The notes under the pieces were generated by a model that was not told the origin of the DNA, searched no databases, and saw only the letters and a program-made list of their open reading frames with translations. Below are positions 44,227-54,500 of a DNA stretch of 64,000 bases, one piece after another. Every line of letters starts with the position of its first letter. Positions within the stretch are counted from its first letter, which is position 1. The stretch comes from Microscilla marina ATCC 23134. Its GTDB lineage: Bacteria; Bacteroidota; Bacteroidia; Cytophagales; Microscillaceae. A program made the position numbers and the translations under genes. The stretch lies in contig NZ_AAWS01000012.1 of assembly GCF_000169175.1 (NCBI RefSeq), forward strand, positions 5,001 to 69,000, given 5' to 3'.

Positions 44227-45165
44227 ATGTATATCAATAAAACTATCTCATTCAGGGTAATTTTGGGTTTTGCCTGGAAAAACCTCTTCATCTTTACCAT
44301 TTTGGCTACTTTGGTTTGTATTGTTTACTTACATTATGGGGTAAAGCAAGTAGCTATACCTTTTTTGCCATTAGGTACTCTGGGCACAGCGGTTGCCATC
44401 TTGCTAGGTTTTCGCAACAATTCAGCCTATGATCGTTTTTGGGAAGCCCGTAAGATATGGGGAGGCATTGTAAACACCAGCCGCTCATTTGCCCGTCAGG
44501 TTACTACATTTGTTACTACACAGTTTGCCCAAGGTGATATGAGTGAAGAAAACGCGAAAACACTTCAGAAAGAGCTGGTATATCGACACCTTGCCTGGCT
44601 CAACGCCCTGCGTTTGCATTTACGTCGCGAAGACTTGCTCAATGAAACCTGTTGGTACGAGTTAATCCATTTTATTTCAGAAGAAGAACTCAAAGAAATA
44701 AACCTCAAGCAAAATAAACCTACCCAATTGAACCAGCTTCAGGGAGAACGCCTGCAATATGCCCGAAGTGTAGGATTGATTGACGATTTTAGACACATGG
44801 AACTAGACCGCTCGCTCAATGTTATGTATGACTTACAAGGCAAGTGCGAACGCATCAAAAACACCCCTTTGCCTCGTCAATACGCTTTTTTTACCAAAGT
44901 ATTTGTTTGGGTTTTTGTGTGTTTGTTGCCTTTTGGCTTTGTAGATATATTGCACTGGATGACGATTCCTTTGGCGGTATTGGTTTCTTGGATATTCACA
45001 GTACTTGAGCAAGTGGGGCACTATACCGAAGATCCTTTTTCGAACGGAATCAATGACATTCCTATGACGTCTATGTGTCGCACTATAGAAATAGACCTGA
45101 GAGAGCAGCTCAAAGAAACTGAACTGCCCAAACCACTCAGGGCAGTCAATGGAGTATTGATGTAA
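44227..45165 (+). CDS. Bestrophin family anion channel (second copy)
   Basis: I chose the ATG at 44227 (MYINKTISFRVILGFAWKNLFIF). The 312-residue protein has the same family blocks as the gene at 39810: LLGFRNNSAYDRFWEARKIWGGIVNTSRSFARQV, GKCERIKNTPLPRQYAFFTKVFVWVFVCLLPFGFVDI and EQVGHYTEDPFSNGINDIPMTSMCRTIEIDLREQL. The sequences differ too much for a recent duplication, so two different bestrophins coexist. It is a single gene ending before the hairpin at 45305. Confidence 0.93.
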   Translation: MYINKTISFRVILGFAWKNLFIFTILATLVCIVYLHYGVKQVAIPFLPLGTLGTAVAILLGFRNNSAYDRFWEARKIWGGIVNTSRSFARQVTTFVTTQFAQGDMSEENAKTLQKELVYRHLAWLNALRLHLRREDLLNETCWYELIHFISEEELKEINLKQNKPTQLNQLQGERLQYARSVGLIDDFRHMELDRSLNVMYDLQGKCERIKNTPLPRQYAFFTKVFVWVFVCLLPFGFVDILHWMTIPLAVLVSWIFTVLEQVGHYTEDPFSNGINDIPMTSMCRTIEIDLREQLKETELPKPLRAVNGVLM

Positions 45166-45304
45166 GCAAGCGCCTACAATGCTAACCTGGTGTGTAGATA
45201 CGCCCTGTTTTATTGATAAACTTGTGAATTAGGAGAAGACGATTAGAGTAAGTGTTCGCCTTTTATATTACTGGTAACCAATGATCAGGGAGGCTAAAAC
45301 AAAT

Positions 45305-45346
45305 TTCCCAAACACTAATTACAAGAAGCGAGTCAGTGTTTGGGAA
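45305..45346. terminator. Inverted repeat between bestrophin and pfkA
   Basis: TTCCCAAACACT (45305-45316) pairs with AGTGTTTGGGAA (45335-45346). It lies between two convergent genes without a strong T run, so it is probably a shared, weaker terminator. Confidence 0.6.
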
Positions 45347-45418
45347 AACATTAAAATTAGGCGACCCTGTAAAACTTTAACCACTTAAGATTTTAAGAAA
45401 ACAGCAATGTGCTGCATA

Positions 45419-46390
45419 TCAAATACTTAGTACATCTACCAGTTTAATGAGTTCATCCTCAATAGGCTTGTTTTTATCAATGGCATCTTCAAAAGGTGTG
45501 TATACCAATTTGTTGTTTTTTACCCCAGCCATTACACTACTTTTGCCCGCAAGTAGCCCTTCTACTGCACCAATCCCCGTTCTACTGGCAAGAATTCGAT
45601 CTTGAGCTGTAGGTGAGCCTCCCCGTTGAATATGCCCCAAAGTAGTTACCTTAATGTCTAACCCTTCGGTTGCATCCATTACTTTGGCGGCAATATCGGT
45701 TGCGTTGCCCTCTTCATCGCCTTCAGCTACAATTACAATAGAAGAAGATTTATGGTTGAGCCTGCCTTTTTGTAAGGTTTCTATTACTTGGGCAATGGTA
45801 GTTTCGGTTTCGGGTACCATCACTATTTCGGCGCCGCCTCCAATCCCCGACTGAATGGCAATATAGCCTGAGTCACGCCCCATTACCTCCACAAAAAACA
45901 CCCGGTTATGCGAGTCAGCGGTATCGCGAATTTTATCTATAGCTTCCAGGGCAGTATTTACTGCTGTATCGTAGCCAATGGTATAGTCAGTCCCATAAAT
46001 ATCGTTATCGATAGTACCAGGGCAACCCACTGTGGGCATACCAAACTCTTCGTGAAACACCTTGGCACCAGTAAAAGTACCATCGCCACCAACGGCCACC
46101 AAGCCATCAATGTCAAAATGCTTAAGTTGTTGATAAGCTTGTTTGCGTCCTTCATAAGTACGAAACTCAGCACTACGGGCCGACTTTAAGATCGTGCCCC
46201 CTTGTTGTATAATATTACTTACCGATTTAGACTCCATCCGGTGAATGCGCCCTTTGATCATTCCTTCGTAGCCGCGCATAATGCCATATACTTCTATGTT
46301 GTTATAAATGGCGGTACGCACCACTGCTCTTATACAAGCGTTCATTCCTGGCGCATCGCCTCCTGAGGTAAATACTGCTACTCGTTTCAT
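45419..46390 (-). CDS. pfkA: ATP-dependent 6-phosphofructokinase
   Basis: The ATG at 46390 gives the standard N-terminus MKRVAVFTSGGDAPGMNACIRAVV. The 323-residue protein has the usual bacterial PfkA length. It has the ATP site GGDGTFTGA, the catalytic GTIDNDI(Y)GTD with its Asp, the effector and substrate region DTAD(S)HNRVFFVEVMGRDSGYIA and TTLGHIQRGGSPTAQDR near the end. It phosphorylates fructose-6-phosphate at C1, the committed glycolytic step. It has its own promoter (TTG-N19-TAACTTTG). Confidence 0.97.
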   Translation of the reverse strand: MKRVAVFTSGGDAPGMNACIRAVVRTAIYNNIEVYGIMRGYEGMIKGRIHRMESKSVSNIIQQGGTILKSARSAEFRTYEGRKQAYQQLKHFDIDGLVAVGGDGTFTGAKVFHEEFGMPTVGCPGTIDNDIYGTDYTIGYDTAVNTALEAIDKIRDTADSHNRVFFVEVMGRDSGYIAIQSGIGGGAEIVMVPETETTIAQVIETLQKGRLNHKSSSIVIVAEGDEEGNATDIAAKVMDATEGLDIKVTTLGHIQRGGSPTAQDRILASRTGIGAVEGLLAGKSSVMAGVKNNKLVYTPFEDAIDKNKPIEDELIKLVDVLSI

Positions 46391-46443
46391 AAAAATAAAT
46401 TTATACAAATTGCCTATTTCATCGTTTGTTACGCAACTCTTGC

Positions 46444-46473
46444 CAAAGTTATGGAAATATGAATTTAAAACAA
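46444..46473 (-). promoter_or_regulatory. Promoter of pfkA
   Basis: Read on the minus strand: TTG (46471-46473), 19 bases, TAACTTTG (46444-46451). The predicted transcript starts about 45-50 bases before the ATG. Confidence 0.65.
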
Positions 46474-46484
46474 TTGCCCCTTAT

Positions 46485-46516
46485 AACAAAAGGCACCAGG
46501 GAGTGCCTGGTGCCTT
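46485..46516 (-). terminator. Terminator upstream of pfkA
   Basis: AAGGCACCAGG (46490-46500) pairs with CCTGGTGCCTT (46506-46516). On the minus strand it is followed by TTTTGTTA. It ends the transcript of the helical-repeat gene at 46753 before the pfkA promoter. Confidence 0.75.
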
Positions 46517-46752
46517 GTATTCGATAGTTTTGTAAAAAAACAAAACTTTAATCTAAAAAGCTTTACATTGCTTCTCGATGCAATATTAGTTGTTGATACT
46601 CACAAGAAACTGCTTCCATCTGCCGATTTTATAAACCCTTAAAAATCAATGTATTATAAAACAGGTAGCATGCTTGCAAACCAGCCTAAAGCTAAGGGCC
46701 TTTAGGCTGTAAAAGCTATTGACTATCGACCGAATGCTATAGACTATTAGGA
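46517..46752 (-). other. Spacer between the helical-repeat gene and its terminator
   Basis: A 3' region of about 240 bases without a coding frame. It contains the repeat-like GACTATCGACCGAATGCTATAGACTATT motif (46720-46747). Confidence 0.35.
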
Positions 46753-47157
46753 TTAGTCTTTTTTCTCTGCAATCTTATCGTCTGTTTTTTTGTCGTCGTC
46801 TTTCTTTTCTTCCTCTTTTTTGCCAAAACGGTTAGAAAAAAAGTTACGGGCAGTGTCGGCAAACTCTCCTATTTTTTCTTTGGCGTCTCCGGCAAACTCT
46901 CCTATTTTTTCTTTAGCATCGTTAGTCATCTCAGACGCTTTTTCCATGAAAGTTTCTTTAGGTTCTCCAGTGACAGCCTCATATACTTCGGCTTTTATAG
47001 TAGCCGAGGTAAGGGTGAGTACTTCGTTTACCTTTTGATCTACCTTATCGGCAACTCTTTTCTTGATAAACTCAATGGCAATTTCTGCTGCAATTTTACC
47101 TTGTTCCTCGTTGATACTTGCGTGTGCCGCAATTTCTTTGGCTAATTGGTCAACCAT
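46753..47157 (-). CDS. Alpha-helical repeat protein, LEA- or phasin-like
   Basis: The 134-residue protein is almost entirely helical. Residues 1-70 form an amphipathic N-terminal domain (MVDQLAKEIAAHASINEEQGKIAAEIAIEFIKKRVADKVDQKVNEVL). Then come two direct 11-residue repeats (DAKEKIGEFAG-DAKEKIGEFAD, encoded by nearly identical DNA at about 46868-46923) and a highly charged Lys/Asp/Glu tail. The 11-mer pattern resembles LEA or apolipoprotein-type amphipathic helices that coat membranes or granules. Function is not assigned. It is a single gene. Confidence 0.6.
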   Translation of the reverse strand: MVDQLAKEIAAHASINEEQGKIAAEIAIEFIKKRVADKVDQKVNEVLTLTSATIKAEVYEAVTGEPKETFMEKASEMTNDAKEKIGEFAGDAKEKIGEFADTARNFFSNRFGKKEEEKKDDDKKTDDKIAEKKD

Positions 47158-47460
47158 AATGTTTGAAAGTTAAGTGAAGATTTACAATTATTTTAGATGA
47201 ATTGAATAAATGAAATTGGCATCTGATCCAACTCTACTACAAGGTAAAATATTTGACGTGAAAATAAAAAAATAAAAAAATCTGTTTTTCAGAAAAATAC
47301 CTGTTCTGTTAGAAACTTATAGGCGAATGTGCTAATTTTAAAACCATAATAGCTATAAGAATCAAGCGACAAGCTACAAGTGTACACAAGGGGTTTTGGT
47401 ATAGTATGGTAAACCTTGCTGCTTGAAGCTTATGCCTTGTCGCTGTAATAAAAACAAATC
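47158..47460 (+). other. Divergent spacer upstream of dapD
   Basis: It contains a hairpin-rich dapD leader (47365-47444) and no other gene or recognisable promoter. Confidence 0.4.
47365..47444 (+). promoter_or_regulatory. Long hairpin in the dapD leader
   Basis: AGCGACAAG (47365-47373) pairs with CTTGTCGCT (47436-47444), closing an ~80-base structure that ends 16 bases before the dapD start. The same stem sequence is used by the terminator after dapD. Confidence 0.55.
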
Positions 47461-48276
47461 ATGAACGATATTCAAACTTTGATAGAAAAGGCGTGGGAAG
47501 ACCGTAGCCTTTTGCAACAAGCCGACACTGTAGAAACTATCAACACCATTATTGAAAAACTGGATAAAGGAGCGTTGAGGGTAGCCGAGCCAACCTCTGA
47601 TGGCTGGAAGGTAAATGAATGGATTAAGAAGGCAGTAATTATGTATTTTCCTACGCGTAAAATGGAAACCATCAAGGTAGGTCCGTTTGAGTTTCACGAC
47701 AAAATTCCTTTGAAAAACGACTATGCCGGGCTAGGAGTACGTGTGGTACCTCACGCATTGGCACGTCATGGAGCGTATGTAGCCAAGGGGGTAGTGATGA
47801 TGCCTTCTTATGTAAACATTGGAGCTTATGTCGACTCTGGTACTATGGTAGACACTTGGGCTACTGTAGGCAGTTGTGCTCAAGTAGGCAAAAACGTACA
47901 CCTAAGTGGTGGTGTAGGTTTGGGTGGTGTGTTAGAACCTGTACAAGCAGCCCCCGTTATTATAGAAGATGGCGCTTTTATTGGTTCGCGTTGCATCATA
48001 GTAGAAGGGGTGCGGGTAGGCAAAGAAGCCGTATTGGGTGCCAATGTAACCATTACCGGAAGCACCAAAGTAATAGATGTAACTGGCGACCAGCCTGTAG
48101 AATATAAGGGGTATGTACCCGAAAGATCAGTAGTGATTCCTGGGACTTATACTAAAAAGTTCCCTGCTGGAGAGTTCCAGGTTCCTACTGCTTTGATTAT
48201 TGGCCAACGTAAAGCCAGTACCGACCTCAAAACTTCGTTAAACGATGCCTTGCGCGAGAATAATGTAGCCGTTTAA
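47461..48276 (+). CDS. dapD: 2,3,4,5-tetrahydropyridine-2,6-dicarboxylate N-succinyltransferase
   Basis: The 271-residue protein is the normal length of DapD. An N-terminal helical domain is followed by a left-handed beta-helix of hexapeptide repeats (VVMMPSYVNIGAYVDSGTMVDTWATVGSCAQVGKNVHLSGGVGLGG...IIEDGAFIGSRCIIVEGVRVGKEAVLGANVTI) and a C-terminal region (YVPERSVVIPG). It transfers succinate from succinyl-CoA to tetrahydrodipicolinate on the way to meso-diaminopimelate and lysine. It is a single gene with a structured leader and a strong terminator. Confidence 0.97.
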   Translation: MNDIQTLIEKAWEDRSLLQQADTVETINTIIEKLDKGALRVAEPTSDGWKVNEWIKKAVIMYFPTRKMETIKVGPFEFHDKIPLKNDYAGLGVRVVPHALARHGAYVAKGVVMMPSYVNIGAYVDSGTMVDTWATVGSCAQVGKNVHLSGGVGLGGVLEPVQAAPVIIEDGAFIGSRCIIVEGVRVGKEAVLGANVTITGSTKVIDVTGDQPVEYKGYVPERSVVIPGTYTKKFPAGEFQVPTALIIGQRKASTDLKTSLNDALRENNVAV

Positions 48277-48307
48277 GCAAAGACAAAGACACAAAGGAAG
48301 AAGCAAT

Positions 48308-48345
48308 AAGCGACAAGTCATACATCATGACTTGTCGCTTTTTTT
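48308..48345 (+). terminator. Terminator of dapD
   Basis: A perfect 14-bp stem AAGCGACAAGTCAT (48308-48321) pairs with 48327-48340, followed by TTTTT. Confidence 0.92.
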
Positions 48346-48590
48346 GTGGCTTACACCAATTTTTTACAAAGGTTACTTTTGTCGTTTGGTGGTCATTGGC
48401 TATAAAATATGTTGGTAACAGAACTAAAAACTTTAAATAACTAAATTGCTGTGGGGCACGTTCAAAATATAAATTGAATAAGTTTAAATAACAAAATAGT
48501 GAGTCGTTGTTATTCACCAAGTTTTATCCAACAAAAATAATTAACCTCTATGTTTTTTAATAAGTGTATTAAACTTAAAATAAGAGATTT
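48346..48590 (+). other. Spacer after dapD
   Basis: AT-rich region of about 245 bases with no gene or strong signal seen. It contains the promoter region of the next gene, with no clear consensus match. Confidence 0.3.
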
Positions 48591-49307
48591 ATGAACAATT
48601 TAAAACCCAATGATCAACGGGCAAAAACAGCCATTACTTTAATCTGGGTAGTGATGGTTGTTGAGGTTATAGCTTTAATTTCCAGTTACTTACAGTATGA
48701 CCTTATTCAGTCAGCTGTGGCAGGAGCATCCGTTACAATTGAAGAAGCCAACGCCAACGATGCCCGAGAACGTTTGGTGGCCATAGTGTATTTGATTGTA
48801 CTCACTATTTCGGGCATTACTTTTATCCAATGGTTTCGCCGTGCCTACTACAATCTGCACCAAAGAGTTGATCATTTGAACCATTCGGAAGGTTGGGCAG
48901 CGGGTGCTTGGTTTGTGCCATTTTTAAACTTGTTTCGCCCTTTTCAAATAATGAAAGAATTGTATGAAGAAACAGCTGAGCTTTTGGCAACCCACGAGTT
49001 CAAAGACAAAGGGCAACTTTCTACGTCTGTTTTAGGGGTTTGGTGGGCTGCCTGGATACTTAAGAGTGTCTTGGGGCAGGTGAGCTTCAGATTGGCAATG
49101 AACGCCAAAGAAATAGCTGAAATACAAGTGGTCACCATCATGAGTATAGCGCAACATGTATTAGGCATCATAGCTGCTTTTTTGGTAGTACAAGTAATTA
49201 GAGAGTATGCCAGGGTAGAACCAGCCTTAATGGAGTTCTCTTACGAAGATCAGATCAACAACATAGGTACTGACCGTTCAGATGAAGGTATGCATGAGAA
49301 TTTTTAA
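48591..49307 (+). CDS. DUF4328 family membrane protein
   Basis: The 238-residue protein has four membrane helices (about 15-37, 62-84, 105-125 and 170-195). It carries the DUF4328 signature: FIQWFRRAYYNLHQRVDHLNHSEGWAAGAWFVPFLNLFRPFQIMKELYEE, then VLGVWWAAWILKSVLGQ. The family is widespread and of unknown function. It is a single gene closed by a terminator. Confidence 0.85.
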   Translation: MNNLKPNDQRAKTAITLIWVVMVVEVIALISSYLQYDLIQSAVAGASVTIEEANANDARERLVAIVYLIVLTISGITFIQWFRRAYYNLHQRVDHLNHSEGWAAGAWFVPFLNLFRPFQIMKELYEETAELLATHEFKDKGQLSTSVLGVWWAAWILKSVLGQVSFRLAMNAKEIAEIQVVTIMSIAQHVLGIIAAFLVVQVIREYARVEPALMEFSYEDQINNIGTDRSDEGMHENF

Positions 49308-49330
49308 GACATAGATAATTAGCATAAAAA

Positions 49331-49365
49331 AATCCTGAGATTAAACCATCTCAGGATTTTTTTAT
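49331..49365. terminator. Bidirectional terminator
   Basis: AATCCTGAGA (49331-49340) pairs with TCTCAGGATT (49349-49358), with A run before and T run after. It serves the DUF4328 gene and the convergent lipoprotein gene. Confidence 0.9.
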
Positions 49366-49374
49366 GTTAAACTT

Positions 49375-50403
49375 TTATTCAATCCCCAAATAAGGGTTAT
49401 AAATATATTGCTTGCTAAACGAGCCCAATCCATTGAAATAAGCAGCTACCAATTCGGCAGGGTAATAAGCCATTCCTCCATGTAATAAACCTTGCCCACC
49501 ACCATCGTTGTGGTCGTCCCAGTTCCACGGAGCATTTGCCGAACCATTTCCGTAAGTACTTGGAAAGCTCTTGGCATTGGTCAAAAAAGCAGTGTTGAAG
49601 CGATTCGTCCACAAACCATCTGCTCCAAACATATTCACTAATTTGTATTTTACGTGACGGTCATAAATATCGTCAGGCACTTCGCTGGTAGTTTTACTTG
49701 GGTAATATACCACATAATCACTGCCCCCTGGCTTTTGCTTGGCGTGTGCCTTTAAACCATGTCCTTTGGCCTCTTGCGAAGTTTTAAAACGATACACCCC
49801 TCCATAATATTGGGTAGTAAAAGTGCCATCAATGTCTTCATCACCATTAGTAAGTGATGATCCAGGTGCTTTGTAAGAGTAAAAATCGCGGTGAAAAACT
49901 GTAATAGCTCCTTCGGCTTTGCCATAAGTACTGCCATCTTTTTTTACAATAGTTAACAAACCTTCCAAATCATTTTCGTGTTCATCAAAACGATACAAAA
50001 ACCAATTATCAGTCCAGTCACGGGGATGAAAAAACGCATAAATGATAAAATAATGAGTAGAAGTCTCCACCACCGAATAATACGCATGGGCTTGCGCCTT
50101 ATAAGCATTATTGGCAATGTTGTTCCAGTTGTTGCTAGAGTTGAGGTCACCATCAAAATCTACTGCTGTAATGTAGTCAGCCTTACCGCTCAAGCCGTGC
50201 GATCCAGTACGATCAACGTCTTGATAGTGAACAGGCGCATGCTGAAAAGCCAGGTGAGCATAAAAAGCAGCCGACTGCCGTACAGAAGGTGCATTGCCTG
50301 GTATTTGAGCAACTGTTTGATGAGTGGGGGTGGGTGTTTCACTGTTTTGACAACCCACTATTGCAAGCATCAAAACAGCCAAGATTAGCGTGTAATTTTT
50401 CAT
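49375..50403 (-). CDS. Lipoprotein of unknown function
   Basis: The 342-residue protein has an SpII signal (MKNYTLILAVLMLAIVGC, Cys18, then a Thr/Pro-rich linker QNSETPTPTHQT). The body has SAAFYAHLAFQHAPVHYQDVD, VVETSTHYFIIYAFFHPRDWTDN and DEHENDLEGLLTIVKKDG, then GHGLKAH and PWNWDDHNDGGG. This order (His-rich, FHPRDW...HENDLEG) resembles uncharacterised secreted proteins seen in bacteria and fungi; function is unknown. An unusual G-tract lies about 140 bases upstream of the start. Confidence 0.7.
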   Translation of the reverse strand: MKNYTLILAVLMLAIVGCQNSETPTPTHQTVAQIPGNAPSVRQSAAFYAHLAFQHAPVHYQDVDRTGSHGLSGKADYITAVDFDGDLNSSNNWNNIANNAYKAQAHAYYSVVETSTHYFIIYAFFHPRDWTDNWFLYRFDEHENDLEGLLTIVKKDGSTYGKAEGAITVFHRDFYSYKAPGSSLTNGDEDIDGTFTTQYYGGVYRFKTSQEAKGHGLKAHAKQKPGGSDYVVYYPSKTTSEVPDDIYDRHVKYKLVNMFGADGLWTNRFNTAFLTNAKSFPSTYGNGSANAPWNWDDHNDGGGQGLLHGGMAYYPAELVAAYFNGLGSFSKQYIYNPYLGIE

Positions 50404-51569
50404 TGTATTTGATTGGGTTAAGTAAAGAAAGGCGTGAATGTAGTGAAAAATAACTCTGACAGAATAAAGTGTGTGTTATGTAATCTTTAATAAGATATTA
50501 TTTGGATTAAATCGGGTTTTGTAATTTGTGTAATGGGATGACAGGGGGGGGGGTGGGTGTTTTTTGATAGTGTATAGCAGGCGGTGAAGTGTTTTTTAAA
50601 CAAAAGCATAAAGCCTGTATTGTAAAATAATGTGTGGTTAAATTGAGTTTTTACCGTAAAAAAACAAATAATGATTGATATATGTCAAATAAAAACTTGT
50701 ACAGAATAAAGTTTGGATAGATACTGTTTTGCGTGTTTTTTTATCTTTTTTACTGCCCTTGTCTGAAGGTATATAGCATGTAATTGTATGTAAAGGTAGC
50801 GTGGTAAGCAGTATAAAGTTATACTAAATTGTCAGCTATTTGTACTTTATTAACCTGTTCCTGAAAAATGTGTACTTGAGTGATGGCTCAGTATATTGAA
50901 TTATTACATTAGGCTCATAATAAAATTATATTACACACTTTTAATAATATTATCATGTTAATTTTTTATCAGTTGACCTTATACCAAAAACAACTTATGA
51001 GACAGCAAACGATTGCGCTCAAAGTTTTAATTAACCAATTAAGCCCCCCTCTTTAAACTTGATCATTACCTCAAGTTTTGTATTACCCCGACAATGGAGC
51101 ATCACTCACTAATTGTTTGTAACTCCAAGGTATTGCCCAAGACCATCTTATTATATACTTGCTTTAATGCAAGATACAATAGCTTGGTTTGTACTTGCTT
51201 AGTAATCCAACAAAATAATCTGATTCAGGAAATGTAACTTCCAGTTGTTGTGTCCTTTTTGAAAAAACAGCCTTACACTACTTGCGGTACGCTCCACGCA
51301 GTGAATGGTTCAGGCCATTGGCATGGCAAAAAATCACTTTGAAACTTACTGGTATTTAAGCGTTTGTAGGCTTGGTTTTTTATAATCCAACGACTCAATG
51401 CCTTACACCATCGGACCACTTTATTTTCACAGGTTATTCTTCAGGTAGTTGTGAGAGTTCACCCAAACTTTATGTACTGACAAAAGTCAGAAAATCAATT
51501 CAGGAGTCATCCATGTGAGATACTTCTGTACTATTCCAATTTATACTACACGTCTTTAATGTATTAATA
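50404..51569. other. Long intergenic region with a homopolymer tract
   Basis: The 1166-base divergent spacer holds a G10 tract (50544-50553), a MITE end TTATGAGACAGC (50996-51007) and no recognisable gene. On the minus strand about 51240-51400 is open for ~45 codons (ALSRWIIKNQAYKRLN...) but matches no family known to me. Confidence 0.4.
50544..50553 (-). repeat. Poly-G/C tract upstream of the lipoprotein gene
   Basis: Ten consecutive G on the + strand (C on the minus strand) lie 141-150 bases from the lipoprotein start. Such tracts change length by slipped-strand mispairing. Confidence 0.6.
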
Positions 51570-54500
51570 ATGAAAACATTTATTGTAAAATTGTGGGCAG
51601 CTACATTGCTGTCTTACCTCTTTGTTGCCATGCCTGCACAGGCACAAAACCAACGTCAAAACAATGAAAGTTGCTTGTATCAGCAGACAGCTACCCCAAA
51701 CTCTAAGGCGTTTGAAGGAGCCCTTCAGCAGTATTTTCGTAGCCGAACCAATGAAGCCCATAGGGTAACCAAACAGCAAAAAGCGGCAGGAAATCCGAGG
51801 TATGTCATTCCGGTAGTTTTTCATATATATGGCACAGAATGGAAAGGAAACAGTGGAAAAGTATACCCTGTAAACGATGCCATTGTAAAAGAAGCTCTAG
51901 AAGCTGTCAATGCCAATTTTAAAGGAGGCAACGACCCTGTAAACCCTCGTTTTCAAAGTATTGAGGGTAGGATGGATGTAGAGTTTCGGTTGGCTCAAAT
52001 TGACCCCAAAGGCAACACAACTACTGGTATTATTTACCATGAGTACCAAGAAGGTTTTGCCTTGAACGGTACCAGAGATAAGGACATTGCCCGTTATGCC
52101 TGGAACAACTTTAAGTACATGAATGTGCACATTCAATTGATTTTAAAATCGGGTAGTACTACCAATTCGGGTACTGCTTGGTTGCCATCTACAGGTATGT
52201 CTGAAGAAGGCACTGCCAGAGTAGTGTATAATGGTAAATATTTGTTGTATACTCCTCCTGCTTCCTCTTTAACTCATGAGTTTGGGCATTTTTTAGGATT
52301 AGAACACACTTTTAAAGGAGGATGTACCAGAGGAGAAGGCGATAAAGTAAGCGATACACCTGCCACCACGGGAGGAGAGGTATCGGGAGACTGTAGTGTG
52401 AATACTGACCTACAGAACTGCTTCAATGAATTTATCAATGTGCAAAATCACATGGACTATAACCCTTGCGAAGCCATGTTTACCCAAGGGCAGGTTACAC
52501 GTATGGAAGGGTTTCTTGATTTGCATGAGGCAAGAAAAACACTGTGGGCAAACGACAATCTGATAGCTACTGGTACGGTTACCATGCCTGCAAATCGCAG
52601 GGTTGTTTTTACATATCAGCAAATTACCGACAGCGATCAGGATAAATACCTCAACTTGGTTGAGCATTTTGATAATGACGGCAAAATACTAAATAAAAGA
52701 AAAATCAAAGCTGAAGGAGTACAGTTTGCCAGATTGGGAGCATTGCAGCAGGGAGTGCACTACGCGGTAAGCGGGGTTCCAGCGGGTTTAACAGTCAATA
52801 TCAATGTGATTGATCAAACAATGGCAGAAATTTCCTTGGCAGGAAAAGCAAATCAGCACAACAAAGCCAACTCGACCAATTTTACTGTGACTTTATTAAA
52901 TCCAGCTATTATAGGAGGGGTTTCACAACTAACTCATGTTACAGGTACTTATACTATAGATTTTCTTGAGGCTTATGGCAGATACTATGAGGTGTTTTCT
53001 AAACACATAGAAATGGGGTACACTACTCCAAATAGACTGCCACAAAATAGCTCTTTTGAGTCATTTGCTATTGGGGGCAAGTTCAGTGTTTTATTAAGAA
53101 ACTTTGATGGTGACCAAGTTACGTTGGATAATTATGAAACCAACCTGGAAGTATTGTGCAATACCAATACCAAACAAGTACGGGTTTTGTCAGAAAATAC
53201 TACCATTTCGGCAACCTCAGCCGGTACTTGGCAAGGTCGGGCAGGCGTGACCGATCAGTTGCCCATTATTACAAGCCCTGGGTATACTGCCTGGCGAGGC
53301 AAAACCGCTTATGCAGCCATTCGTATTCCTACCATCAATAATTCTTATCTTTATGGTTGGCTGCTTTTGGAGGCATCAGCAGACGGTTCGTATGTAAAAG
53401 GAATTGCTTATGGATTGAGGGAGAAACCTGGAGCTTCTATGACAACTACTATCACCAAACCTATGGTGGTTTATTATAACGACAGGTTTGTAGAAGCTAA
53501 AACCAACGATGGAGCAATGGCAAACGACATTTTGGTAGAACTTAAGAATGCATCGTTTGCTAACAGGGGAGTATTGACGTCAGGTACTCATTATACTATT
53601 AAAAATGTACCTGCCGGGCTTATTTTTGAGGTAAACGTACTTGATTCTAAACGTGCCCGCTTGAAAATGAAGGGTAATTCTACCTATCAAGGGCATAGTG
53701 CCAACCAAGGCTGGGACTATCGGAACAATATTGAACTGGAGTTTTTGAATGCAGCTTTTACTTCTGGTAATGCGGCGACAATAATTGCCTCAAAATATAC
53801 GCTTAATATGGAGTTTTTAGGGAAAAGCTTTATCAAAACATTAGAAAATGAGGTCATGGATTTAAATCAAGGGTCACCCAATTCAGCAAACTTTTCCTTA
53901 TTAACCTCTCACCAGAGCCTTTCACGTGCACAAGTCACTTACCAATTGCAGCTTTATAAAACAGGACAATCGTCAGTGCCTGGTCTCAAGTTTATTTCCT
54001 GGCGAAAAGATGCCATCGCCAACGATAACTATGAACTAACTCCATTGGGTTATGGCATAAAAATAGGTCCAAGCAGTTCTTGGAAAAAAGGTAGACAGTA
54101 TCATTTAGGCAGAGGACAACATATGATTGACTCTGATGTTTATCAGGCCTGGAGAGGAAAAAGACAATATATTGGCATTCGTTTTCAACGTTCGGGCAGA
54201 ATGCACTATGGTTGGATAGAAATGAAGGTAAGTTCAGATGGAAAAGTATTACAGTTCTTATCTTGTGCAGTTTCAGCTATTCCTGATCAGTCTATTGTTG
54301 CAGGTACATTATTATCTGCCGATGACAGGGTGTATTGTACTGCTAAAGGAAATAATGGTCCAGAAGCCATTACCAAAGTTCAATTAGGAGCCATTAATAA
54401 TTCTTCTGACCGAGGTGCAATTGGTTATCAGGACTATAGATACATTTCTACTACAGTTGCCAGAAACAGTAGTCATAACCTAAGAGTAGAAATAGAGGGG

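Noticed and set aside
51240-51400. Short minus-strand open stretch (ALSRWIIKNQAYKRLN...)
   Set aside because: About 45 codons without a start or known family. It is mentioned only as a possible eroded gene.
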